64,000 bases of DNA from Amycolatopsis tolypomycina (GTDB lineage: Bacteria > Actinomycetota > Actinomycetes > Mycobacteriales > Pseudonocardiaceae), in contig NZ_FNSO01000003.1 of assembly GCF_900105945.1 (NCBI RefSeq), forward strand, positions 62,001 through 126,000. Reading direction: 5' to 3'. Position 1 is the first letter of the stretch. The number at the start of each line of letters is the position of its first letter. Of this stretch, positions 9,985-18,506 are shown in pieces. Below the pieces are notes generated by a model. That model was not told the DNA's origin. It ran no database searches and saw only the letters and a program-made list of their open reading frames with translations. Position numbers and translations under genes: made by a program.

Positions 9985-11244
9985 ATGGCAGCACCGCCGG
10001 ATCGCGTCACGTTCCGCGAGGTGTTCGGGGTCGCCGAGTTCCGCGCGCTGTGGTTCGGCGAGCTGCTTTCGATCGCCGGCGACCAGCTGGCCAGGGTCGC
10101 GCTGTCCATCCTCGTGTTCACCGGGACGAACTCCGCGACGCTCACCGGCCTGACCTACGCGCTGACGTACGCGCCCTCGCTGCTGGGCGGCATCTTCCTG
10201 ACCGGCTTCGCCGACCGCTTCCCCCGCCGCAGCGTGATGGTGCTCGTCGACGTGCTGCGGGCCGCCCTGATCCTGCTGGTCGCCATCCCCGGCATGCCGT
10301 TCTGGCTGATGTGCGTGCTGGTCGGCGGCGTTTCCCTGGTCAACCCGCCGTTCAAGGCGTCCCAGCTGGCACTGCTGCCGCAGGTGCTCGAAGGCGACCG
10401 GTTCGTGGTCGGGATGGGCATCCGGAGCATGACCGTGCAGAGCGCCCAGCTGCTCGGCTTCGCCGGCGGCGGCGCGCTGCTGATCGCCCTCGACCCGCAC
10501 GTCGCGCTGCTCATCGACGCCGCCACGTTCGTGCTGTCGGCGCTGTTCATCCGGTTCGGCCTGCGCGCCCGGCCGGCCGCGGCGACCGGCGAGCAGCGCA
10601 AGTCCTTCTTCGCGACGCTCGGCGGCGGTGGCCGGACGGCGTTCGCCAGCTCCCCGCTGCGGACGCTGGTGCTGTTCACCTGGTTGATGGGGCTCCTGCC
10701 GGTCTACGAGGGCATCGCGGCACCGTACGTCGCGGCGGCGGGCGGCGGCCCCGAGGCGATCGGCCTGCTGCTCGCGGCCGACCCGATCGGCAGCGTCATC
10801 GCGACCTTCGTCTACACGCGCTGGGTGCCCGCGCGGCTGCGGCCGAAGCTGATCGGCCCGCTGTCGGCCCTGTGCGCCGTGCCGCTGGTGGTTTGCTTCC
10901 TGAACCCCGGACCGGTCTCCTCGATCGTCCTGTTCATCGTCTCCGGCGGCCTGGGCACGGTCTGCCTGCTGCAGGCGACCGCGTCACTGACCCTGGCCGT
11001 GCCCGACGAGCAGCGCGCGCAGGTGATGGGCCTGTCCAACACGGGCCTGACCACGATGATGGGCATCAGCCCGCTGGTCGGCGGCGTGCTCGCGGATCAG
11101 CTGACGCCGCACGCGACGGTCGGCATCTTCGGCATCGCCGGGATCGTCCTCACCCTGCCGCTGGCGGCACTGTGGACCAGAGCCATGTCGAGCGAGCCCG
11201 AAAGATGGGTCGACAAAGAAGCCGCACGCGCCGAACATGCTTGA
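9985..11244 (+). CDS. MFS transporter, macrolide/enterobactin-exporter-like
   Basis: A 419-aa plasma-membrane permease with about 12 hydrophobic segments. The N-terminal FREVFGVAEFRALWFGELLSIAGDQLARVAL and the motif GFADRFPRRSVMVLVDVLRA are typical of the MFS_3/EntS-MefA group, which exports drugs or siderophores using the proton gradient. ATG 9985 (MAAPPDRV) with GGGAGA upstream is preferred to the upstream in-frame GTG 9937. The leader is rich in inverted repeats, which may regulate it. No biosynthetic or resistance partner is adjacent, so the substrate is unknown. Confidence 0.88.
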   Translation: MAAPPDRVTFREVFGVAEFRALWFGELLSIAGDQLARVALSILVFTGTNSATLTGLTYALTYAPSLLGGIFLTGFADRFPRRSVMVLVDVLRAALILLVAIPGMPFWLMCVLVGGVSLVNPPFKASQLALLPQVLEGDRFVVGMGIRSMTVQSAQLLGFAGGGALLIALDPHVALLIDAATFVLSALFIRFGLRARPAAATGEQRKSFFATLGGGGRTAFASSPLRTLVLFTWLMGLLPVYEGIAAPYVAAAGGGPEAIGLLLAADPIGSVIATFVYTRWVPARLRPKLIGPLSALCAVPLVVCFLNPGPVSSIVLFIVSGGLGTVCLLQATASLTLAVPDEQRAQVMGLSNTGLTTMMGISPLVGGVLADQLTPHATVGIFGIAGIVLTLPLAALWTRAMSSEPERWVDKEAARAEHA

Positions 11245-11448
11245 CATGCCCCGCGCGTGGGCTCGACCTGCGCGACCTTGCGGTGCGCTGTGCGGTCACT
11301 GATCTTTGCCGCGCATCGCTGGCCACCTCTCGTTCCGGTGTCAAACAAAAAGTACACACCGAAAGCCCTTGTGGACAGCACGCAAACGGTCTGAAACTGT
11401 CCGTGAGTAGATTGTCACTGATCACCTGCGCAAGGGGCTGGGGGAAAA

Positions 11449-12729
11449 ATGGTCACATCGGGGGAACGGTCTGGACAAGCCACGGCTCGTGGTGTTGCCG
11501 ACTGGGCACTGTGGACCCGGCCACGAGCCTGGGTCGCCGTCACGCTCACCGCGATCGCCGTCATGCTCGCCTGGACCATGGCGGCCACGCTCACGATCCC
11601 GGTCACGCTCGCGAACGTGGGGACGTTCGCGCTGCTCACGGCCCTGGCGGTGGCCCAGACCGAGGTCAGCAGGCGCATCGAGCGCCAGCGCCGGATCCTG
11701 AGCAACGGCCCGCACATCAACATGACGTCGGTCTGGCTGCTGCCCGCCGGGCTGCTGGTGCCGCCGCAGCTGGTGGCCGTCCTGGGCACGGTGCTGTACG
11801 TCTACCTCGCGTTCCGCAGCTGGTCGGGTACCCGTCCGGGTGAGGCCCACCGCGTGGCGGCCAACGCGACCACGATGATCCTGTCCGGCTTCGCCGCCGG
11901 CCTCGTCGCGGAGCTGTTCAGCGGGCACGGGATGGTGGCCGTCGCACTGGCCGCCGTCGCGTTCTTCACGACCAACACCGCCCTGACCGGCCTCGGCCTG
12001 TACCTGGCCGCCCCGGAGAAGGCGACCGTCGAGGGCTGCCTCGGCAACATGGACGACAACCTGCTGGAGCTGGCCACCCTGTGCGTCGGCGGCCTGCTCG
12101 TCATGGTCCTGACCACCGAGCCGCTGCTGTCGGTGCTGGTCATCCTGCCGCTGTACGTGCTGCAGCGGTCCGTGCTGATCAAGCGGCTCGAAGAGCTGGC
12201 CACCACCGACCAGAAGACGCAGCTGCTCAACGCCACCACCTGGCAGGACGGCGCGCAGCGCGAGATCTCGCGCGCGGAGCGGGAGAACGGCAGCTTCGGC
12301 GCCATGATGATCGACCTCGACCACTTCAAGCGGATCAACGACACCTACGGGCACCTCGCCGGCGACGACGTGCTCAAGGCGGTCGCCGCCGTCGTCAAGC
12401 AGGAGACCAGGGCGCACGACCTGGTCGGCCGGTTCGGCGGCGAGGAGTTCGTCGCGCTGCTGCCGTCGACGTCCAAAGAAGACGCGATCGTCACGGCGGA
12501 ACGGATCCGGCAACGGGTCAGCGAGCTGATCATCAGCACCACGACCAACGAGGGCGCCGCCGTCGACATCGAACGGCAGACGGCGTCCATCGGCGTCGCC
12601 GCCTACCCGCTGGACGGTTCGTCCATCGAGGAGGTGATGGCGTCCGCCGACGCGGCCGTGTACGCGGCCAAGCACGGCGGGCGAAACCGGGTGGTGGGGT
12701 CGGCCGCGGCGGCCTTGGCCGCGGCTTAG
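11449..12729 (+). CDS. Membrane-bound diguanylate cyclase (GGDEF)
   Basis: A 426-aa enzyme predicted to make cyclic di-GMP from two GTP. Residues about 20-230 hold five to seven hydrophobic segments (an unclassified MASE-like sensor), and the catalytic domain covers about 250-420. The active-site motif is GGEEF at residue 330, and the inhibitory RxxD site (RAHD) lies five residues before it, so product feedback inhibition is expected. No EAL or HD-GYP phosphodiesterase part is present. ATG 11449 follows GGGGGAAAA. The stop abuts the stop of the convergent TetR gene with no gap. Confidence 0.93.
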   Translation: MVTSGERSGQATARGVADWALWTRPRAWVAVTLTAIAVMLAWTMAATLTIPVTLANVGTFALLTALAVAQTEVSRRIERQRRILSNGPHINMTSVWLLPAGLLVPPQLVAVLGTVLYVYLAFRSWSGTRPGEAHRVAANATTMILSGFAAGLVAELFSGHGMVAVALAAVAFFTTNTALTGLGLYLAAPEKATVEGCLGNMDDNLLELATLCVGGLLVMVLTTEPLLSVLVILPLYVLQRSVLIKRLEELATTDQKTQLLNATTWQDGAQREISRAERENGSFGAMMIDLDHFKRINDTYGHLAGDDVLKAVAAVVKQETRAHDLVGRFGGEEFVALLPSTSKEDAIVTAERIRQRVSELIISTTTNEGAAVDIERQTASIGVAAYPLDGSSIEEVMASADAAVYAAKHGGRNRVVGSAAAALAAA

Positions 12730-13374
12730 CTACCGCAACCGGTCGATGACGTCGCTCGCCTTGGTCTGCAGGCGGGCGACACCGCCGACGGTGAACTCGG
12801 TGAGCAGGTCGATCAGCGCGTCCTGGTCCGGCGGCTCGCCGTCCCAGGTGGCCTGGACCAGCGACTCGGTCATCGCGAAGAAGAGCGTGACGAGCGCGCG
12901 GTCGGCGCGGCCGGAGTCGATGCCGTGCGCGGCCCACCGCTTGCGGCTGGCTTCGGCGTAGACGACGGCCAGTCTCTCCCTCAACCGGGTGAGGGCGGGG
13001 TCGCCCGCGCGCTCGGCCGCGCGGAGCACGCCGTACCCCTCGGGGTGGTCGGCGACGAAGGTGACCATGTTGGCGTAGTTGGCCCGCGCCCAGGCCCGCA
13101 GGCCGGGCTGCTCGTCGGCCACCGAAGGACCCGCGATGGCGGTGAAGGCCCGCTCCTCGGTTTCGGCCACGACCTCGGCGAACAGCGTCGCGCGGTCGCC
13201 GAACTGCTCGTAGACGGCCTGGCGCGAGACGCCGGCTTCGCGCGCGATCTGCTCGATCGTCGCGCCCTGCATCCCGTGCTGCGCGACGACCCTCGCCGTC
13301 GCGCTCAGCACGCGGGCGCGCTGCTCCGAAACGGGGAGCTTGCGCGGCCGCCCACGCGGAGCCGGGCTTGACAT
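12730..13374 (-). CDS. TetR family transcriptional regulator
   Basis: A 214-aa repressor-type protein. Residues about 18-64 form the N-terminal helix-turn-helix domain (RARVLSATARVVAQHGMQGATIEQIAREAGVSRQAVYEQFG); the rest is an all-helical ligand domain. ATG 13374 gives MSSPAPRGRPRK, a usual TetR beginning. It is divergent from the secreted lipase gene with 88 bp between the starts, and a candidate operator lies in that gap, so it probably controls itself and the lipase. The ligand is unknown. Confidence 0.9.
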   Translation of the reverse strand: MSSPAPRGRPRKLPVSEQRARVLSATARVVAQHGMQGATIEQIAREAGVSRQAVYEQFGDRATLFAEVVAETEERAFTAIAGPSVADEQPGLRAWARANYANMVTFVADHPEGYGVLRAAERAGDPALTRLRERLAVVYAEASRKRWAAHGIDSGRADRALVTLFFAMTESLVQATWDGEPPDQDALIDLLTEFTVGGVARLQTKASDVIDRLR

Positions 13375-13404
13375 GGTGGTCCACCTCACGTGATTCTTTT
13401 TCCG

Positions 13405-13426
13405 ACACCTCTGTCTAAAAAGGTGT
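13405..13426. promoter_or_regulatory. Candidate TetR operator between tetR and lipase
   Basis: ACACCT and AGGTGT, six-base arms separated by ten bases (CTGTCTAAAA), midway between the divergent starts at 13374 and 13463. The spacing and position suit a TetR dimer that blocks both promoters. Confidence 0.5.
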
Positions 13427-13462
13427 TCCCCGCGCACCCGCCCTGCTCAACGAGGAGCAAGC

Positions 13463-14686
13463 ATGCGTATCTTCCCCCGCCGCGCCCTGTCCGCGGCCGT
13501 CGCCACGATTTCCGTCGTGGCGTTGGCGGCGCTCGGCCCGCCTTCCGCCTCCGCCGCGTCCTTCTACGACCCGCCTTCGCCGCTGCCCGCCGGCAGCAAC
13601 GGCGACGTCATCCGGCACGAGGCGTCGACGTTCTACATCGATCCGATCAAGCTGATCAAGGCCGACGCGAACGTGCAGCGGATCATGTACCGCAGCACCG
13701 ACACGCACGGCTCGGCGATCGCCGTCACCGGCACGGTGCTGACCCCGCGGTCGGCGTGGCACGGTACCGGCGTCCGCCCGATCGTCTCCTACGCCGTCGG
13801 CACCCAGGGCGAGGGCGACGACTGCGCGCCGTCGAAAGCGCTTGCCGCGGGTTTCGAGTACGAAGGCCCGTTCATCGCCGGGCTGCTGGCGCGGGGGTAC
13901 GGCATCGTCGTCACCGACTACGAAGGGCTCGGCACGCCCGGGGACCACACGTACGTCAACCGCGCTTCGCAAGGGCACGCGGTGCTCGACGCGATCCGCG
14001 CGGCGCAGCGGCTGCCCGAGGCGGGCCTGCCGGACGACGGCCCGGTCGCGATCGCGGGCTACTCCCAGGGCGGCGGCGCGTCGGCCGCGGCGGCGGAGCT
14101 GCAGCCGGGCTACGCCCCCGAGCTGAAGCTGAAGGGCGCGTACGCGGGGGCCGTGCCGGCGGACCTCGCCGAGGTCGCCAAGAACCTCGACGGCCACTAC
14201 GCGGTCGGCTTCCTCGGGTTCGCGCTGGTGAGCATGAACTACGCGTACCCGGAACTGAACATCCCGGCGCTGCTCAACGCCCGCGGGAAACAGCTGTTCG
14301 AGCAGGTCCGGACCGAATGCACGGTGGAGGCGATCGCCGGGCACGCGTTCACACAGTCCTCGACGCTGACCAACGACGGCCGCTCGCTCGTCGCGTACCT
14401 CGGGGAGGAGCCGTACCGGTCACGCGTGGCCGAGCAGAAGATCGGCTCGCTGAAGCCGACGGCGCCGGTGCTGATCGTGCACAGCGCGCTCGACGACATC
14501 GTGCCCTACGCGCAGGACCGCGACCTGGGCCGGACGTGGTGCGGCAAGGGCGTGCAGGTGCAGTTCAGCACGTCGCTGGTGCCGACGCACGTGCTCGGCG
14601 CGGTGCGGGCGTACCCGGAGGCGTTCGCCTGGCTGGAAGGCCGCTTCGCCGGGCTGCCGGCGCCGGTCAACTGCGGCTGGTTCTGA
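13463..14686 (+). CDS. Secreted lipase (Candida-type LIP family alpha/beta hydrolase)
   Basis: A 407-aa exported triacylglycerol-lipase-like enzyme. Residues 1-32 are a Sec signal peptide ending PPSASA-ASF. The hydrolase triad is visible: Ser201 in GYSQGG, Asp344 or Asp345 in SALDDIVPY, and His376 in PTHVLG. The long lid-like insert between them is usual for this family, as is the length. Two or more cysteines (DDC, ECT, WCG, NCG) could pair. ATG 13463 has GAGGAG upstream. It is probably repressed by the divergent TetR. Confidence 0.93.
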   Translation: MRIFPRRALSAAVATISVVALAALGPPSASAASFYDPPSPLPAGSNGDVIRHEASTFYIDPIKLIKADANVQRIMYRSTDTHGSAIAVTGTVLTPRSAWHGTGVRPIVSYAVGTQGEGDDCAPSKALAAGFEYEGPFIAGLLARGYGIVVTDYEGLGTPGDHTYVNRASQGHAVLDAIRAAQRLPEAGLPDDGPVAIAGYSQGGGASAAAAELQPGYAPELKLKGAYAGAVPADLAEVAKNLDGHYAVGFLGFALVSMNYAYPELNIPALLNARGKQLFEQVRTECTVEAIAGHAFTQSSTLTNDGRSLVAYLGEEPYRSRVAEQKIGSLKPTAPVLIVHSALDDIVPYAQDRDLGRTWCGKGVQVQFSTSLVPTHVLGAVRAYPEAFAWLEGRFAGLPAPVNCGWF

Positions 14687-14703
14687 CCCCCTCCCGCGGG
14701 CGT

Positions 14704-14745
14704 CGTGGGTGGTAAGGCGGGTTCTGACCCGCCTTACCACTCACG
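14704..14745. terminator. Bidirectional hairpin, copy 1 of a repeated element
   Basis: Nineteen-base arms around the loop TCTG, with core GGTAAGGCGGGT / ACCCGCCTTACC; one mismatch. It lies between the convergent ends of the lipase and DUF3151 genes. A nearly identical hairpin follows clpB at 58749-58790, so this is a dispersed terminator-like repeat. Confidence 0.8.
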
Positions 14746-14754
14746 AGCGGTGGG

Positions 14755-15165
14755 TCACTTCAGGCCGGTGGCTTCCGCGGCGGCGGGGTCGGAGTCGGCG
14801 AGGAAGGTCCGGCAGCGCTCGTGTTCCTCGGTCTCGCCGATCTTCCCGGCGGCCTTGCCGAGGACGGCGAGGGCGCGCAGGAACCCCTGGTTCGGGCGGT
14901 GCGACCACGGCACCGGGCCGAAGCCCTTCCAGCCCGCGCGGCGCAGCTGGTCGAGGCCCCGGTGGTAGCCGGTGCGGGCGTACGCGTACGCGGCGACCGT
15001 CTCGCCCGCGTCCAGGGCCTTCTCGGCCAGCGAAGCCCACGCCTCGCTGTAGTCGGGGTGTTCGGCGGCGACGGTGGCCGGGTCGGTCCCGGCGTCGAGC
15101 GCGGCCTGGGCGGCGGTGTGCTCGGGCAGCAGCGTCGGCTCGGGGCCGAGCAGGTTGTGCGTCAT
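14755..15165 (-). CDS. DUF3151 family protein
   Basis: A 136-aa cytoplasmic protein of unknown function, starting at ATG 15165 (MTHNLLGPEPTLLP). The conserved block GYHRGLDQLRRAGWKGFGPVPWSH is diagnostic for DUF3151, an actinobacterial family; the protein is helical and tetratricopeptide-like in places. The homologue in M. tuberculosis is Rv0360c as I recall, in the same strand relation to purA and fba, so this is a backbone gene. No function is known. Confidence 0.88.
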   Translation of the reverse strand: MTHNLLGPEPTLLPEHTAAQAALDAGTDPATVAAEHPDYSEAWASLAEKALDAGETVAAYAYARTGYHRGLDQLRRAGWKGFGPVPWSHRPNQGFLRALAVLGKAAGKIGETEEHERCRTFLADSDPAAAEATGLK

Positions 15166-15181
15166 GCCACCTATTCTGCCT

Positions 15182-15268
15182 CTACAGGAAGAGGGTCCCG
15201 AGCACCCCGGCTCCGGCCAGCACCAGGGCGGCGACCAGCACGCCCGCGACAAGTCGTTTCGGCATCAT
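15182..15268 (-). CDS. Possible 28-residue single-pass membrane peptide
   Basis: A very short reading frame, MMPKRLVAGVLVAAL and then a hydrophobic stretch to LGTLFL, ends 16 bp before the DUF3151 start on the same strand. It has two lysine/arginine residues followed by one membrane helix, as small membrane proteins do. GGGTG precedes the ATG. Only shape and position support it. Confidence 0.35.
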   Translation of the reverse strand: MMPKRLVAGVLVAALVLAGAGVLGTLFL

Positions 15269-15384
15269 GGCGCGACACCCTGCCAAGCGGGAGCCGCTGG
15301 AAGCAAGTCGTCCACCCCTAAGGGTGAATCCGGATTTTCGCGTCCTTTGCCACGGTCTTGGCCCACTCGTGACCATGACCGGCC

Positions 15385-16596
15385 ATGATGTCCGGCATGG
15401 CCAAGGCAGTCGACGTCCCGGTGGACGTGATCCCGCGCAGCCCCGTCGGCAAGACGCGGCTGTTCTTCACGCGGCACTGGCACCGCGGCGCGCCCGGGCA
15501 GCCGACCCCGGACTGGGTGCTCCGGTTCTGCTACGGGATGTGGCTGGCGGCGTTCGCGTTCAAGCTGGTCGGCTCGTCGTGGGACATGTCGTGGCACTTC
15601 ATGTGGCTGCGCGACGACCTGGCGCCGCCGCACCTGATCAACACCGTCGGCACGGTGATCATCGTGGTGCTGGTGGCGATCCACAGCTACACGGGCCTTG
15701 GCTGCGACAAGCGGTCGCTGCGCCTGATGCAGGTCGGCCTGCTGACGTTCCTGATCGCGGCGCCGCTGGACGTCATCAACCACCGCGTCAACGGCCTCGA
15801 CCTGACCGCGTGGAGCCCGTCCCACATGATGCTGTACCTGGGCACGGGCATCATGCAGGCGGGCGTCCTGCTGGGCTGGCTGCGGTTCTCGCCGCCGGGC
15901 CGGTTCCGGACGGGCGTGCTGCTCGGGCTGTGGGCGTTCTTCCTGGAGAACACGTTCTTCCCGAACGGCCAGCAGGAGTACGGCATCCTCGGGCTGCGCG
16001 CGTGGGAGCGCGGCGAGCCGGAGGCGGAGCAGTCGCTGCTGGACTTCGCGGCCAACCAGATCGGCCACCCGGTCGACCGGACGGCGGTGCTGCACTTCAC
16101 GATGCCGATCCCGTCGTGGGTGTACCCGCTGTGGGGCATCGGCGTGATGGCGTTGATCCTGGTCCTGGCCCGCCGGACGCTGGGTTTCCGCTGGGCGGCC
16201 ACTTCGGTGGCTCTCGCGTACGTGGCTTACCGGTCGGTGATGTGGCCGCTGCTGCTGGGGCTGGGCTTCCCGGTGTCGACCGTGCCGTTCTACCTGCTCT
16301 TCGTGGGCCTCGCGGTGGACCTGGCGTTCGCGATGACGTCCGGCGTGCTCCGGGCGGCCGCGGGGGCGCTGCTGGTGACGGCGTTCGGGTACGGGGCGTT
16401 CTGGCTGCAGTCGCAGTTCCGGCCATGGGTGCTGGGTGACGCGCACACGGAGTCGGCACCCCCGGCGGCGTACTGGACGGCGTTGGTGGTGCTGGGCGGG
16501 GTGTTCGCACTGTGGGCGGCTGCGGGGCCCTTCACTCGAAGGTGGAGCGCTCGGCGAGGTCTCGCTGTAGCACGCGGTGCTACACCGGAGCCGTGA
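15385..16596 (+). CDS. Multi-pass membrane protein with conserved-looking His motifs
   Basis: A 403-aa integral membrane protein with about ten hydrophobic segments, not recognised. Histidines sit in ordered motifs near membrane faces: [21 protein letters not shown] (about residues 69-89), [20 protein letters not shown] (about 131-150) and [12 protein letters not shown] (about 236-247). Such spacing suggests a bound metal or haem, but no family with known function can be named. The start could be ATG 15385 or 15397; neither has a clear ribosome site. The stop overlaps the GTG of the downstream antitoxin (GTGA). Confidence 0.75.
   Translation: MMSGMAKAVDVPVDVIPRSPVGKTRLFFTRHWHRGAPGQPTPDWVLRFCYGMWLAAFAFKLVGSSWDMSWHFMWLRDDLAPPHLINTVGTVIIVVLVAIHSYTGLGCDKRSLRLMQVGLLTFLIAAPLDVINHRVNGLDLTAWSPSHMMLYLGTGIMQAGVLLGWLRFSPPGRFRTGVLLGLWAFFLENTFFPNGQQEYGILGLRAWERGEPEAEQSLLDFAANQIGHPVDRTAVLHFTMPIPSWVYPLWGIGVMALILVLARRTLGFRWAATSVALAYVAYRSVMWPLLLGLGFPVSTVPFYLLFVGLAVDLAFAMTSGVLRAAAGALLVTAFGYGAFWLQSQFRPWVLGDAHTESAPPAAYWTALVVLGGVFALWAAAGPFTRRWSARRGLAVARGATPEP
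16566..16584. promoter_or_regulatory. Palindromic operator of VapBC module 1
   Basis: TGTAGCAC-GCG-GTGCTACA: perfect eight-base arms with a three-base centre, ending 8 bp before the antitoxin GTG at 16593. It is inside the last codons of the upstream membrane gene. Antitoxins of this type usually bind such a site with their toxin to repress their own operon. Confidence 0.7.
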
Positions 16597-16871
16597 AGAT
16601 CATCAGCCAGCGTGAACTGCGCAACGGCTCCGCCGCGGTCATGGATGCCGTCGAAGCCGGCGAAACCTTCCACGTCACGCGCAACGGTGTGGAGATCGCC
16701 GAGCTGCGACCGCTGGCCCAACGACGCCAGCTCACCACAGAGGAAATAATCGCCCGGCGCCGGCGGCTACCTCGGGTGGACGCAGCAGAGCTGCGCCGAG
16801 AGACGGACGAGTTCTTCGGCGAGGATCGCCTGACCGACGACGACAACCCCTGGGAACGGGCACGTGGCTGA
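16593..16871 (+). CDS. Antitoxin, Phd/YefM family (VapB-type)
   Basis: A 92-aa antitoxin. The N-terminus [20 protein letters not shown] with [19 protein letters not shown] is the Phd/YefM DNA-binding fold; the charged C-terminal tail ([20 protein letters not shown]) is the part that would wrap the toxin. Start GTG 16593 overlaps the preceding stop codon. The 3' end overlaps the toxin gene by 8 bp, the usual coupling in such modules. A perfect palindrome directly upstream is its likely operator. Confidence 0.88.
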   Translation: MKIISQRELRNGSAAVMDAVEAGETFHVTRNGVEIAELRPLAQRRQLTTEEIIARRRRLPRVDAAELRRETDEFFGEDRLTDDDNPWERARG

Positions 16872-17268
16872 CCGGCATGAGCTGGGCGTGCTCGACACCT
16901 GCGTCTACCTCGACCTCGTCGACCTCGCTCCGGAGAACTTACCGGTCGTCCATCAGATCACGACAATCACGATGGCCGAACTCCACCAAGGTGTCGTGTT
17001 GGCGAAGGATCCAGTGAGCAAAGCCGCTCGTACGGAAGACCTCGCGGCGGCACTCGTGGACTACGTGCCGCTTCCGTTCGATGGCGATGCCGCCACGCGA
17101 TTCAGCTCATTGGCTGCCCTCACTGTGGCGGCAAAGCGCGAACCGCGACCACGCAAGATGGACTTGATGATCGCCGCGATCGCGTCCGTGCACGGCCTGC
17201 CGCTGTACACCCGCAACGCGAAGGACTTCAGGGGCCTCGAGAACTTGCTGGAAGTCGTCGAGGTCTGA
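16864..17268 (+). CDS. PIN-domain ribonuclease toxin (VapC-type)
   Basis: A 134-aa PIN-fold endoribonuclease toxin. The acidic metal-binding residues are visible: Asp in [12 protein letters not shown] near the N-terminus, Glu in TMAELHQGV, and Asp in [10 protein letters not shown] with Asp in NAKDF near the end. By family it cleaves tRNA or rRNA when the antitoxin is lost. It starts at GTG 16864 inside the antitoxin gene. Base composition is lower in GC than its neighbours (CATCAGATCACGACAATCAC and similar runs), suggesting transfer. A strong hairpin follows. Confidence 0.88.
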   Translation: MADRHELGVLDTCVYLDLVDLAPENLPVVHQITTITMAELHQGVVLAKDPVSKAARTEDLAAALVDYVPLPFDGDAATRFSSLAALTVAAKREPRPRKMDLMIAAIASVHGLPLYTRNAKDFRGLENLLEVVEV

Positions 17269-17274
17269 ACACGA

Positions 17275-17314
17275 CGAAGGGGCGGCACTTTCACGGGAAA
17301 GTGCCGCCCCTTCG
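17275..17314. terminator. Long hairpin terminator with GGCACTTTC arms (repeat family copy 1)
   Basis: Eighteen-base perfect arms, CGAAGGGGCGGCACTTTC and its complement, around the loop ACGG. It lies between the convergent ends of vapC and fba and can serve both. The core GGCACTTTC/GAAAGTGCC is shared with palindromes at 24156, 38934 and 56075. Confidence 0.85.
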
Positions 17315-17321
17315 CGCGTGA

Positions 17322-18353
17322 CTACTTGAGCTTCGTGCCCGCCGAGCCGAGCGCCTGGCAGGCCTCGACCACGCGCTGGGCCATGCCGGCCTCCGCGGCC
17401 TTCAGGTACGAACGCGGGTCGTAGACCTTCTTGTTGCCGACCTCGCCGTCGATCTTCAGGACGCCGTCGTAGTTCTTGAAGAAGTGGTCGACGATCGGGC
17501 GGGTGAACGCGTACTGCGTGTCCGTGTCGACGTTCATCTTCACCACGCCGTACGACACCGCCTCGCGGATCTCCTCCGGGAGGGAGCCCGAGCCGCCGTG
17601 GAAGACCAGCTCGAACGGCTTCGAGCCCGCGTCCAGGCCGAGCTTCTTCGCCGCCGCCTCCTGGCCGCCCTTGAGCACGTCCGGGCGGAGCTTCACGTTG
17701 CCCGGCTTGTACACGCCGTGGACGTTGCCGAACGTCGCCGCCAGCAGGTAGCGGCCCTTCTCGCCCGCGCCGAGCGCGTCGATCGTCTTCAGGAAGTCGC
17801 CTTCGGCGGTGTACAGCTTCTCGTTGATCTCCGCCTCGACGCCGTCTTCCTCGCCGCCGACGACGCCGATCTCGACCTCGAGGATGATGTTCGCCGCCGC
17901 CGTCTTGGCCAGCAGCTCCTGGGCGATCTCGAGGTTCTCGTCGAGGTCGATCGCCGAGCCGTCCCACATGTGGGACTGGAACAGCGGGTTCTGGCCGTTC
18001 TTGACGCGCTCGGCCGAGATCTCGATCAGCGGGCGGACGAAGCCGTCCAGCTTGTCCTTCGGGCAGTGGTCGGTGTGCAGCGCGACGTTGACGTCATAGC
18101 GAGCCGCGACGACCTGGGCGAACTCCGCCAGCGCGGTCGCGCCGGTCACCATGTCCTTGACCTTCTGGCCGGACGCGAACTCCGCACCACCGGTGGAGAA
18201 CTGGATGATGCCGTCGCTCTCCGCCTCGGCGAAGCCGCGGATGGCGGCGTTCACGGTCTCGGACGAGGTCACGTTGATGGCCGGGTAGGCGAACTCGTTC
18301 GCCTTGGCCCGGTCGAGCATCTCCGCGTAGACCTCGGGGGTGGCGATGGGCAT
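17322..18353 (-). CDS. fba: Class II fructose-bisphosphate aldolase
   Basis: Zinc-dependent aldolase of glycolysis and gluconeogenesis, splitting fructose 1,6-bisphosphate into two triose phosphates. The 343-aa product has the family length and the motifs ALHTDHCPKDKLDGF (zinc-binding His), ILEVEIGVVGGEEDGV and FHGGSGSLPEEI. ATG 18353 (MPIATPEVYAEML) follows a strong GGAGG; the longer open frame upstream is not used. Its strand and place after DUF3151 match Rv0363c. It probably has its own promoter in the 153-bp gap to the LLM gene. Confidence 0.97.
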   Translation of the reverse strand: MPIATPEVYAEMLDRAKANEFAYPAINVTSSETVNAAIRGFAEAESDGIIQFSTGGAEFASGQKVKDMVTGATALAEFAQVVAARYDVNVALHTDHCPKDKLDGFVRPLIEISAERVKNGQNPLFQSHMWDGSAIDLDENLEIAQELLAKTAAANIILEVEIGVVGGEEDGVEAEINEKLYTAEGDFLKTIDALGAGEKGRYLLAATFGNVHGVYKPGNVKLRPDVLKGGQEAAAKKLGLDAGSKPFELVFHGGSGSLPEEIREAVSYGVVKMNVDTDTQYAFTRPIVDHFFKNYDGVLKIDGEVGNKKVYDPRSYLKAAEAGMAQRVVEACQALGSAGTKLK

Positions 18354-18506
18354 CGTTACTCCTCCTTGGCACAGGGTGGTCCCGACCGCATCGTACGAGG
18401 TCCGCCGCCGCCGCACACCGGTCCCCGCGCAGAAACTTCTCCGCACGTGGAATCGGTTCAGAAGGAGGGTGTCCGGCCGCCGGGCGAACCGGCGGCCGGA
18501 CGGACG

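Noticed and set aside
10050..11843. 597-residue frame overlapping the MFS and GGDEF genes
   Set aside because: Shadow frame that spans two genes and their promoter gap; no family pattern.
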